Assembly (NCBI RefSeq): GCF_019925205.1
Contig: NC_083567.1
Span: 20,708,001-20,772,000, forward strand
DNA from: Metopolophium dirhodum
Taxonomy: Eukaryota > Arthropoda > Insecta > Hemiptera > Aphididae
Reading direction: 5' to 3'
DNA: 64,000 nucleotides
Shown piece after piece: positions 23,189 to 32,949 of this stretch (its first letter is position 1; each line of letters starts with the position of its first letter). The notes below the pieces were generated by a model. The model saw nothing but the letters and a program-made list of their open reading frames with translations, searched no databases and was not told the origin of the DNA. The position numbers and the translations under genes are program-made.

Positions 23189-25865
23189 TCTAAACTCTCC
23201 CCTGTCCATAATCTCCTGGAACGCCAATGGTCTTTCCAAACATAAGCACGAATTCCAATGCTTTCTCGAAGCTAAAAATATCGACATCGCCCTTATCTCC
23301 GAAACGCTCTTTACCCCCACATCTCACTCAAAAATATTTGGATAGCAAGTTTATCACACTTGCCATCCGGACGGTACTGCCCACGCTGGTACCGCTATCT
23401 ACATTAAAAACAATTTATCCCATCATCAATTAGCACCACACTCTGAACCCTACTTACAAGCCACTACAATCCAAGTCAACTTTGTCAACTCTACCCCCAT
23501 TGCCGTTTCTGCAATCTACTGTCCCCCTGGACCCAAAATTTCGTCTGTCGATTTTCAAACCTTTTTTTCCACCTTAGGTCAAAAATTCATAGTTGGAGGT
23601 GATTTCAACTCAAAACACCCCTACTGGGGAAACCGCTCCGCTAATACCAGAGGCCGTGCACTTAAATCTGTCTTAGACACTATGAACTACTCAGTAATAT
23701 CCCCCCCTTCTCCTACTTACTGGCCTTCTCACTGTAACAGACTTCCTGATATCCTTGATATATTCGTTTCCAAAATTCCAAACCACATACACTCAACTAT
23801 ATCAAACTTAAACGATCTCTCCTCTGACCACACCCCAATTTATCTTGAGGTGGGTGCCTGGGCTACTAAACAAATTAAACCTTCCCTTACTTCTGGCAGA
23901 GTAAACTGGCCTAAATTCAAAAAATTAGTAACCGACAACATAAACCTTAAACCCTCCCTAAAAACTACCTCTGAAATCGACAGCGCTATCCTTTCCTTAA
24001 CTTCCACTATTCAAAATTCTGCCTCCGCTGCCTCGAGTAACCATCCTCCGCCCCGGAATAATACTAATATTCCTGCCCATATCATGCTCTTACTCGCCGA
24101 TAAACGCAGAGCCAGAACCCAATGGCATAGATTTAAATACCCATCGGACAAAGCAACGTTTAATTATCTGAAAAATAAACTAAACAAAGCTATTCATAAA
24201 CTCAAAAACGAAAGCTATCAAAACTACATCCAAAACCTCTCAACTAAAGACTCATCTTTATGGAAGGCCACTAAAAAATTAATCCATCACAAGCTACCAT
24301 CCCCCCCACTCCGTATGCCAAACAATTCGTGGGCCTCCTCTGACTCCGATAAAGCCAGCATTTTCGCCGAACACTTAGCTAACGTTTTCAAACCACATAA
24401 TATCATCCCAAATAAAATTCATACTCTAAATATTACTAGATTTCTTGAATCCCCTCTCCCCATGGCCCTCCCTGCCAAACATACTAGCCCGGGTGAAATT
24501 CAATACATCATCCGCAAACTCCCAACCAAAAAAGCCCCTGGGCACGACCTAATAAGCAACTTAGTTGTCAAACACCTCCCTGAAAAATCTATCATTCTTT
24601 TAGCACTAATTTTCAACTCTATGTTTCGTTTATCCTACTTTCCTACAGCCTGGAAACATTCAAACATAATCCAAATCCTAAAACCGGACAAACCGCCTGA
24701 TATCCCGTCTTCCTATAGACCAATCTCTCTCCTCCCCACATTCGCAAAAATTTTTGAAAAAATACTCCTCAAAAGGCTTCTTCCACTATCGGACAAACTC
24801 AACATCATCCCAAACCACCAATTTGGATTTAGGTCCAAGCACTCCACCATCCACCAACTCCACCGCACTGTCGACTTAATCTCTACCAGCATGGAATCAA
24901 AACTTTACTGTGCGGCTGTACTCCTTGACGTGGCTCAGGCCTTCGACAAGGTGTGGCATGAAGGACTTCTCTTCAAACTCAAAAAATTCCTCCCTGCCCC
25001 CTACTACCTTCTCTTAAAATCATACCTCGAAAATCGCACCTTCTGTGTCCGCGTTAACAACAGCTACTCATCAAACTTCCAAATACTAGCTGGAGTCCCT
25101 CAAGGAAGTGACATAGCTCCCTTCTTATACTCTATATTCGCCCACGACACTCCGACCTCTCCCCATACATCACTGGGTACATATGCTGACGACACGATAA
25201 TCCTGGCTTCAAACCATGACCCCCAGGTAGTATCTCTCCGGCTACAAAATCATCTCAACTCGATTCAACTATGGTCAAACCGCTGGAAGATCAAAATTAA
25301 TGAAGCTAAATCATCCTTTATCACTTTCTCTCTTAGACCAGGGGACTGCCCCTCTGTATCGTTTAATAATAATCAAATCCCAATCACCCCGACAATAAGA
25401 TACCTAGGTTTGATCTTTGACAGGCGCCTCACATGGGCCCAACACCTTAAAATAAAAAGAAAAACAGTCAACTCCAGACTCCATTTACTCCGCCCACTTC
25501 TTAGATCCAAGACATCATTAAAAAATAAACTATTAATATACAAAACCATCATCAGACCTGTTTGGTCCTATGGCATCCAGATTTGGGGCTCTGCCAAACC
25601 CTCCAACACGAGAACAATCCAGGCATTCCAGTCTATCTGTCTGAGGCAAATTGTCTCTGCTCCATGGTTTATCACAAATAACAATCTCCACAAAGATCTA
25701 AATATTCCATCGCTCTCTCAATTAACAAAGTCTCACTACGTCTCCTTTCATTCCAAGTTAATCCAACACTACAATCCATTAATAAAACGCATATCTTCTC
25801 TAACAATCCCTGATAACCCCCAGAGACGCTTAAAACGCTCCTGGCCTAGAGACCTTCTAATTTAA
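23163..25865 (+). pseudogene. LINE ORF2 (endonuclease-reverse transcriptase) with one nonsense codon
   Basis: One frame of about 900 codons is broken only by TAG at 23343-23345, after ...KIFG. The APE-type endonuclease region shows ISWNANGL, GGDFNSKHPYWGN and SDHTP. The reverse transcriptase shows YRPISLLP, FGFRSKHST, LDVAQAFDKVW, AGVPQGSDIAPFLY and the catalytic YADD (about 25182), followed by thumb motif RYLGLIFDRRLTW. In active relatives ORF2 nicks the target and copies the RNA. The premature stop falls inside the endonuclease, so this copy should not make a complete protein unless readthrough or internal initiation occurs (a long open part resumes with ATG 23682). It ends ...RSWPRDLLI, 145 bp before the poly(A) tail. 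Confidence 0.85.
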
Positions 25866-25977
25866 TCTGTCGGGTGGCACTACTGAGTGCCCTCCCCTAT
25901 CTGTTATTCTCGACATGTATATACTTTATCTAAATTACTTATTGTACCAAATTGTATAGATTGTAATTATATTTTAA

Positions 25978-26012
<35 letters not shown>

Positions 26013-26034
26013 TATCATTAAGATTAAAGATGAT

Positions 26035-26220
26035 TTAACGTACGTTGATTTACCTAGATAAAAACGCAGTCGGATTGCATACCTGATTAACGTGACCCGG
26101 CCGTTGCAAATTTTCCAAAACCAAATTCTAAAATTCTAAAAATGTCATAACTACATGTATAATTATGAGCACTTATCTGCGTTTATCATAATTAATTAAT
26201 TTATATTATCATATTTATTA
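26035..26220. other. Spacer between border unit C and U2 sequence
   Basis: AT-rich. On the minus strand it is the sequence immediately 3' of the U2 snRNA end. I do not see a clear metazoan snRNA 3' box. No gene. Confidence 0.4.
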
Positions 26221-26371
26221 TGTGGGCCGTTCCCGGTGGTACTGCAATACCGGGTCAACCCGCGGTGGAGCAGGAGCAAGCCCCAAAATCTCCACCAAAT
26301 TTGAAAAAATTAGTTTAACATTTGAACCTTTCAATGAAAGGTGTATCAGATGTTAAGCTGATAAGAACAGA
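26221..26371 (-). pseudogene. U2 snRNA gene, 3' portion (from about nt 39 to the end)
   Basis: Read on the minus strand this begins TCTGTTCTTATCAGCTTAAC, the conserved U2 segment just after the branch-site-binding GUAGUA, and continues with CATCTGATAC. The Sm site follows as 'ctaattttttc', and the 3' stem-loops appear as ggcttgctcctgctcc and ccggtattgcagtaccaccgg, ending ...gaacggcccaca. Its 151 nt plus the 38 missing 5' nt equals 189, the usual U2 length. U2 pairs with the intron branch site in the spliceosome. Here the 5' part, including GUAGUA, is cut off by the retrotransposon. The far side of that element does not show a clean U2 5' end, so this copy cannot make functional U2. Confidence 0.88.
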
Positions 26372-26605
26372 TTTTATTTAATAATGTTTATGGTGAAACA
26401 GTAAAATGGGGGCCTACAAAAAAAACCACAAAAATTAGAGAACAAAAGGGGGGACACATATAAAGGGAACATCAGTATTTAGAGCAATAAATATAAGTAT
26501 ATAAAAAAAGTATAAAAATAGAGGTAAAAAACATGGTACATAAAAATCAGCTAAGAACGACAAAATAATACACAATAATACAAAAATACAAAAAAAAAAA
26601 AAAAG

Positions 26606-28759
26606 TCACGAGGGCAACTCCCTGACCTGTCGGACCCCGGACAAGTGTTCAATATAAATGTCTCTGGAAGCTGCAATGGCGTCGCTGACGCACAACTTCC
26701 GGAACAGGGTACCATACGACCGACTACATAATTTCTTCAGGAAGACGTCATTGGCCGGGTCCCAAGAGCCAAGGGCACCCACAACAAAAGGAACTACCAC
26801 CGCCTCGCACCCATGTCGCGCCGCGAGCCAAGCCCTAAGCTCCTCGTATTTTGCTCGTTTTTCCGCCGCCTCCACTTCAAATGCAGCGAGGCGGTTATCA
26901 AAGGGGACTGTTACGTCCACGATATAGATGTTTGGGCCCTTCTTCAGAACTAAATCCGGTCTCAAACCCTGGTCACCCAGGGCTTGGTTCTCGGAGAGGA
27001 CCTCAAACCTCGCGGACGCCGCCTTCTTGATTCGGGCGACAACGCTATTGTGCCTCGCCATGTACAGGCCGGTGTAACGCATACAGTGATCGACGACGTG
27101 GGCTAGGCTTTCATTTGTATACCCACACCGTCGACACCTGCGGTCACCGACCCTCCATGACGAAGAGCCATTTAGCGGTACGAGGTTCAGCCTAGCGCGA
27201 TGGACAAAACGCCAATCGGCGAACCTCGTGAAGTCACCCTCCTTCAAAAAGTGCGTTGAGGCCGCGTGGGTGGCGGCACACTCGACGGCCCTGCCTTGAT
27301 CTGGTTTGGTGATCAAGGCGTCACTTCGGCCGAGCCGCAAAGTGTCCCGAACAGTCCTCATGACCGCCCGCCTCTGCTTCCTCCCCATCACTGCTCCACC
27401 GTGTGTGATCGCCGGGGCCCCATCCAACGACCATTTGACCCCCAGACGCTTAGAGGCGTTACGCGCTCTCGACCACACACTGCTGACCCCCGTGCCCCGA
27501 GACTCCCGGAACACCCCCTCGTCCTCACCCGACAGGTAGGAGGCAACTTCATGGATGGTCGGCACCTTGCAAATACGCCGCCTTGTCACCTCCTCCACGT
27601 GCTCCGCAGCATCTTCGGCCACCCTCAGGTCTGGGGAGGACATCAGCTTGAAGGCACTGTCCACGGCGGCGATGTCGGCGTCCTCTGCCAAGATCCTGAT
27701 CCCGCAACACCCACGCCTGGTCGATCCGTAAATGTATTCCCCTGAAGCTTCCTGCGGCAGGTGCAGGGTGGCCTTGATCTCCGGGCGGAGCACCTTGTCC
27801 ACCCTCGCCCAGTCACCTTTAGGAAACGTCCCCATCCTCTGGAGGTGGACTGTAGACGGATAAAAAAACGTTTTAAGGGCGTCAATGCGCTGCCATGGGG
27901 CCAGCTTGCTGCGGGATATTTTGAGGCCGATTTCCGTTATCTCGGCGAGTGTGGAGAGGGGCGGCACGATGTTGAACCCAACCTGCGCACCGAGAAAAGT
28001 GGCCGCCTCGCCCTCGACCAGCGGGCGAAGCGGGGAGTCAAGTAGCCGGAATTGGGTATTCCGAACACCGACGGGCCGCTTAGCGGACAGGTGCAGGGAG
28101 GCACATTTGCTGGCATTAAGTTTGAGGCCGATCATATCGAGTCCAACGCGCGCGGCGTCGATGGCCGACTGGAGGTCTCCCGGGCTGTCGGCGATCAAAC
28201 ACAGGTCGTCCACGAACGCCAGTACCCGATGATCGGCCGACGCGCCTTGCAGGCGTGCCACCACCGGGTCTATGGCCATGATGAAGAGTAGGCCACTAAG
28301 CGGGCACCCCTGCTTAATGCCCGAGCGCACCGGGATGTCGCCCGTCATCCCACCGGCCACACTGACTGAGGACGTGGCCCCGGAGTAGATGTCCCGCACT
28401 GCCAGAAGGAGATCTTCTCCGGCTCCACTGGCCTGGATCGCTGCCTCGAGCGCGGGGTGTGGTATCGCCCCGAACGCATTCGACACGTCCAGCCAGGCCA
28501 CGCACTTGTCCGCCGCGTGTGTCCTGGCCTTCTCGAGTACACGATTGAGGGTGTGGACGTGCTCAAATGCGCCATCCGCCGGGAGAAACCCCTTCTGGCA
28601 CGGACTCAGGACGTTGTTGGCCACCAGCCACTCCGTCAGCCGTCCGGCGACACATCCCACGTAGAGCTTGTACAACGTGCGGCTCAGCGAAATCAGCCGC
28701 CAGTTGTCTAAATCCTCCTTCGCCCCCTTCTTGTAGATCAGAATTGTGACGGCTTTCTT
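26606..28759 (-). pseudogene. Utopia-like ORF, 3' part: reverse transcriptase and restriction-like endonuclease
   Basis: Open from the in-frame TAG at 28757-28759 to the stop at 26606. It starts KKAVTILIYKKGAKEDLDNW and RLISL (RT motif 1-2), then CQKGFLPADGAFEHV, WLDVSNAFGAIPH, IKQGCPLSGLLF and the catalytic FVDD at about 28210. The C-terminal part has CRRCGYTNESLAHVVDHC (near 27085-27140), the CCHC motif of RLE elements. It then has PDLVLKKGPNIYIVDVT and KYEEL, matching the PD-(D/E)XK-like endonuclease core. In the family this enzyme nicks the target and primes reverse transcription there. The upstream TAG separates it from the frame that carries the N-terminal RT region. Confidence 0.85.
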
Positions 28760-29104
28760 CTACGCTGGGGGCACTCGTTTGAACCTGAGGCATGTGTTGA
28801 GGATCCCCGTGAGGACCGTGCACTCTGGGTCCAGCCGCTTCCAGTGCCGGTACGTGAGCCCGTCGTCCCCAGGTGCCGTGTTTTCGAACTTGCCGAGACG
28901 CTTTGAAACATCGGCATACTGGAACGGGCCCATCGGTACCGGGTCACGGCCGTCCACCCTCGCATAGATGCTGGGGTCGCATGCTGAGGGTGCCCAGGTC
29001 CTCTGAAAATGTTCCTCAACGGCCGGAACGGGGACCTCGCACGACTGCCCCTCACCCGACAGGATCAGCCGGACAGCACGTCGCCTGTTACGCCTATACA
29101 GCAC
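28760..29104 (-). pseudogene. Utopia-like ORF, middle part (RT N-terminal extension)
   Basis: Same frame as the 3' part and continuous with it except for the TAG at 28757-28759. It encodes LYRRNRRRAVRLILSG, EEHFQRTW and NTAPGDDGLTYRHWKRLDP, the last being the conserved '(A)PG.DG(I/L)' block ahead of RLE-class reverse transcriptases. Its upstream end falls in the 25-bp triplication, where the frame shifts relative to the N-terminal part. Confidence 0.8.
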
Positions 29105-29153
29105 GTCGCCTGTTACGCCTATACAGCACGTCGCCTGTTACGCCTATACAGCG
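29079..29153. repeat. 25-bp tandem triplication that frameshifts the ORF
   Basis: The 25-bp unit cacgtcgcctgttacgcctat..acag occurs three times in a row, so 50 extra bases shift the frame by two. On the protein side the motif LYRRNRRRAV is found at the end of the N-terminal frame and again at the start of the middle frame. A single unit would join the two frames. Confidence 0.85.
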
Positions 29154-30501
29154 ACTGGATTCCCTTGGCGTCTGTCGGGTCGATCGCAGTCCTGTTGCCC
29201 GATGACCTGCCCTCCGGTCTGACGGGCAGTTTAACAATGACCGCGGCCTCGGCGGTCATCTCGTCGACGAGGGCGACGAACCGCGACCACACCTCCTCCG
29301 TGCACGGACCTCTGGAAAAGTCCGCGAAGCGTTCGCGGAACGCGTGCAGGGGTGTGGTGTCGTCGGGCTGCAGAATTTGATCGCCATCGTCGGGGACCTC
29401 GGCGGCCGCGTCGAGCTCGGGCACGGGGACGTCCAACAGGTCATCGTCCTCCGGGGCCAGCCCACTCGAGTCAGAGCCGCTATCCGAGGTCGGTGGAGGA
29501 ATATGCGGCCGCCACAGCTCCGGGCTCGCAATCACAACGTTGTAGCCCTCGTTCCTGGGCGATTCGCGACGTGGCGGAGGTAGAGACGGCAGCGGGAGTG
29601 ACAGTCTGTCACCGACCCCGCGCGGCCTCACCGGTGTCGCACGCCTCGTGCTAGCGGGCAGGAGCGTGGGAAGCGGTGACAGGGGTGCGCCGCCTGTGTC
29701 CGGCGGTCTGTCACCAGCCGGTGACCTTGGCGCACCTCCTGACGCGGCGCCCGCTGTCGATACTGAACCGCCTGTGTCCGGCGGTATGTTACCAGCCGGT
29801 ATCCTTGGTTCAGTACTGGTTGTGGGTGGCAGTGGGGACGTACCGCCTGTTGCCGGCGGTCTGGTACCAGCCGGTGTCCTTGGCACGTCCACTGCCTCCG
29901 GAACGCGAGCGTCTCCTCCACGCGCCGGACGGGGGTTTCGGTCCGAGCGCAACCGTTGACGCGTCGCCGGGACCGGGAGCGGCACGGCGGCCGCGGCCAG
30001 TGCGTCGATACGGCGGTGGTTGCGCAGATGGTTGGTCAGTCCCTGCTTACTGGGGAAAGACTCGGGGCAACCGGCCACCTTGCACGCGAAGCGGTCCGCT
30101 GTGTCCGCAGCGTCCTCAATCGGGACCTGGCATTTGTGCGCCCCGGGCCGGACGCCGAGAACGATCCCGCACCCGACGCAGCGCACCGACGTATCCTCCG
30201 CCTCTGCGTGTAACTCACGGAGGTGACGGGTGATGGATTGCTTCGCGCTCGTCCACACCTTGGCGCGAAATTTGGCCGAGCAGTCGGCGTGCGGGCACTC
30301 GACGGTAGTGGGCAGAGGGAGCCAGAACACTAGCGTGTGGCCCTCTAACGCGGGCTGCCGGCGGCTCACGATGGGGCCATCCGCGGTGCTACCACGGTCG
30401 GACACTGAGTCGCTATCCGACTCGTCACAGTCTGGTGGCGGCACCGGGTCGGCCCGAAGCGATGGACCGGCTACCTGGCTACTGCCAGTGTGGTCGGCCA
30501 T
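29119..30501 (-). pseudogene. Utopia-like ORF, N-terminal zinc-finger part
   Basis: The 460-residue frame starts at ATG 30501. Three zinc fingers are visible: CCHH at C69/C74/H93/H98, CCHC at C108/C111/H122/C124, and CCHH at C140/C145/H158/H162. Three N-terminal fingers are what is known of some R2-class proteins, where they bind target DNA. Residues about 170-310 are Pro/Gly/Thr-rich with a repeated P(R)xPAGxxPPxTGG motif at least three times. Acidic tracts and DPTDAKGIQSLYRRNRRR lead into the RT extension. The frame terminates artificially because of the 25-bp triplication at about 29088-29152. Codon use is GC-rich, unlike host genes here. Confidence 0.85.
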
Positions 30502-31453
30502 ATGAGAAAAGACTCACGGAGTTGGGATGTCCACTGGAGGCCGGGCTGACCAAAAGGCGGCGGCAGCCGGACGGCAGGGACGATCCACGGACGGAGAAAC
30601 GGCTGGGCCAAGAGGCGGGCACCAGCCGGACCTGACTGATCTAAGAGACGGCGGCAGCAGGTCGAAGAAATCACGAACGAAGAAACGGCTGGGCCAAAAG
30701 GTGGTCACCAGCCGGACCTGCTGATCCAAGAGACGGCGGCAGCAGGTCGAAGAACTCACGACATGGACAGGTACGGCTCCAGCTGCTCCAGTAAGTGGCG
30801 TACAGCTGGAAGACACGAAAAAAAAACACACGCGAACGACGACGAATGGTTCCAGCTGCTCCAAGAGGCGGCGTACAGCTGGACGACGCGACGAAGAAAA
30901 GAACTCACAAAAAAAGAAGAACTCACATGAACGAATAACGGCTGGGCCAAGAGGTGGACACCAGCCGGGGTCAAAAAATAAAAACTATAAACTCGGGCGA
31001 AACGTGTAATGCATGACCCGATCGGCCGTCTCTGCCGGTCAGTGTGGTTGTGTTAAAAGATCATGGCATTGTGGTAGATATTATCGTGGTTTGCACCACG
31101 TTGGCGGGCGGAGTATGGCCTGGCCTCCAGGAGGTATCCCAGGCAAGGGACTCCGCTTTTAAGGTGTGCCACCACCAGCAACACTGGTCGTGGCGTCTAA
31201 TCCGCGCTTCACCCCCGGGTAGAATATAGACTCTGTCCGGGGGTTGACTCAGCACAAGGCACGGCACTTAACGCCAAAGCCTAATGCGGAGAAGACGTCA
31301 CAAACCAGTAACCACACCACAACCACCAAGGTTTAACACAAAACAACAGAGACCAAATTAGAACAGAGAGGGTCGATCGAATCACGTCCGAATCAGGTAA
31401 GACAAAGTATATGTTAGGCGGGAACTGTTCTTCACGAGGTCGATTTCGCGTTC
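30502..31453 (-). repeat. Utopia-like 5' UTR with internal tandem repeats and a GC hairpin
   Basis: Motifs 'ggctgggccaagaggcgggca' and 'caccagccgg' recur at about 30600, 30687 and 30942. 'gacggcggcagcaggtcgaag' occurs at about 30648 and 30732, and 'agctgctccaagaggcggcg' variants follow. This gives imperfect tandem units of roughly 85-110 bp. A perfect 8-bp stem, acccccgg (31211-31218) / ccgggggt (31237-31244), has an 18-nt loop. No long coding frame is supported. Confidence 0.7.
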
Positions 31454-31469
31454 AGCTGATAAGAACAGA

Positions 31470-32114
31470 GGCATCTTAAAGATAAAAGCAATTCTAAGAC
31501 GATTGTAGTTTCAAATTTGAGCGTGTCCGGAAAAGTGAAAATATCGATTTTCGAAAAATTGCATTTTGAAAATCAGCTGTATACGTCATTAATTTCATGA
31601 TATGTACCTCACAGGTTGATAATAATTGCATTTAAATGGATGATTTTATTGATTAATTGTCGACAATACGATCATACAAACGGTACAGCTCAATAGCGCT
31701 ATCTAGCGTCAGTAAAAAACGTACGCATACATAAAATATTACTTTCCAAAAATACGTATTTCGTTGTCTAATTCTACGAGAATTTGTTTTTCCTTTGTTC
31801 AATAGTTGTAAGACACGTACGAGTTTGCAAATAACCGATTGAACATATTACGATCAGTATCGTTACAATGGAATTACAACAAACGACGTTTTGTCATACG
31901 TAAATTCGATGGCTATGTTGCTACGTGTAATGACAACGCGGCGAAATACGGCGGCACCGCGTCTTTCGTAGACGACAGCTATCGTGTACTGATAGCGCCC
32001 TCTCGTTGTCATACAAAAAATGTTTGTACAATAATCGCGATGGAAATTATTCAAGATAATATGAAAAATATCGTGTATTTAAAAATACTACTCAACGTTC
32101 CGTAAACGTAAAGT
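31470..32114. other. Flank between U2-insertion and hAT MITE copy 2
   Basis: On the minus strand the 40 nt just upstream of the target duplication (attgcttttatctttaagat..) only faintly resemble a U2 5' end and lack GUAGUA. An 88-codon plus-strand frame, 31839-32105, has no recognisable domain and I do not call it a gene. Confidence 0.4.
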
Positions 32115-32468
32115 CAGGCGCGGACTGGTAAAATAGGGCACGGGATGCTACACAATTTAAAGGGCAAATAACATAAAATTGTTGGGGCGAATTTAATACA
32201 TGTAGATTATTTATATATATATAATATATTTTATTTTGTTTTGAAAAAATATTGAATATACGTTAAACACGTAAATAAGTACCAAGTTACAAAAAACTTT
32301 CAATCAAAGTTGTACAATATTATAGATTACTAGTAATCGTAAGTTGGTAACAATCTGTTGTTCATTAGGTGTCTAGAGTCTTTAAATATATAATAAATAA
32401 TATTAGGCAAATATATTTTAGGGCAAGGGATGCTGTAGCATCCCAGCATCCCAGCCAGTCCGCACCTG
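32115..32468 (+). mobile_element. hAT-type MITE, copy 2
   Basis: Same 14-bp TIRs; the right one has a single change, cgcacctg. The left flank is cgtaaagt and the right flank is gagatata, so the two do not match. The right flank does match, as an 8-bp duplication, the upstream flank of copy 3 read on the minus strand. This copy is therefore recombinant. Confidence 0.85.
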
Positions 32469-32798
32469 GAGATATAAGATAAGTAATAGTCGACAATCAA
32501 ATTTATAGTTGGCGATTGCGTTGCGTCGATATTATAAAAGTTATTATTCTTATTGTCGTATAAAATAAGAAATATTATACGAATAGAAGATAATACAAAT
32601 AATGAGCGACATATCAAGTTTGATTAAGTGCCGCGGACAGCTGAAGGCGGCCGTAAAAAGATTTTTAAATTTTGTAACGAAAGAGAACGTATCGTAGATG
32701 AGATATACATAAGAAAAGAGAAAATAGAAGAAACCTGGAGCGAATACGAGCGAATCCAAACTGAAATAGAAGAGACTGAGGGCGTAGAGATGATTTAG
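32469..32798 (+). pseudogene. BEL/Pao gag, N-terminal fragment
   Basis: From ATG 32602, after a leader, the translation contains LIKCRGQLKAAVKRFLNF. After a +1 shift near 32690 it contains EKIEETWSEYERIQTEIEE. Both are typical of the start of BEL/Pao gag proteins ('RGqlk...tRf' and 'eWseye.iq.eie'). Gag normally builds the particle of the retrotransposon. Only about 60 codons remain. The sequence stops at the palindromic junction atttagatctaaat (32793-32806), where the right arm begins. The upstream leader of the same element lies at 48970-49384 on the other strand. Confidence 0.7.
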
Positions 32799-32949
32799 AT
32801 CTAAATGATCTTTAATCTTAATGATATCTTACAAAATAATAAATAACTACCTAAACATATTTGGCAGTATTTGTGTATTATTTATGTTTTTATGTAAAAG
32901 GTTCATAATAATAATGATAATACTGCTGTATGCATAATACATAAACATA

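Larger units (their letters stand above)
21523..26010 (+). mobile_element. Jockey-like LINE, nearly full length
   Basis: A 4.49-kb element runs from 'caccagtcacg' to a poly(A) tail of about 30 A. It is flanked by the 10-12 bp target duplication (a)gatatcatta at 21513-21522 and 26011-26020, as expected for target-primed reverse transcription. It has a 5' UTR of about 270 bp, ORF1 (21797-23188) with zinc knuckles, and ORF2 (23163-25865) with endonuclease and reverse transcriptase, a gene order and motif set typical of the Jockey group. Base composition is more GC-rich than the surrounding DNA. The only obvious lesion is one stop codon in ORF2, so the insertion is young. Confidence 0.9.
26372..31453 (-). 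mobile_element. RLE-type (R2-like) non-LTR retrotransposon inserted in U2 snRNA; Utopia-like
   Basis: A GC-rich 5.08-kb element is flanked by the 16-bp target duplication agctgataagaacaga (26356-26371 and 31454-31469), which itself is U2 sequence. The order on the minus strand is a 5' UTR of about 950 nt with internal repeats, one long ORF with three N-terminal zinc fingers, reverse transcriptase, then a CCHC motif and restriction-like endonuclease, then a short 3' UTR ending AT-rich without a long poly(A). This layout is that of the R2/RLE class. Target-specific RLE elements in U2 genes are known as Utopia, and this copy fits that description. Family placement needs a phylogeny. The ORF is broken twice, so the copy is dead. 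Confidence 0.85.

Noticed and set aside
26658..30635. Many plus-strand open frames across the GC-rich element
   Set aside because: They are antisense or alternative-frame shadows of the minus-strand zinc-finger/RT/endonuclease ORF; GC-rich DNA has few stops.
31839..32105. 88-codon frame next to MITE copy 2
   Set aside because: No recognisable motif, no neighbours of like strand or composition; length is within chance expectation.
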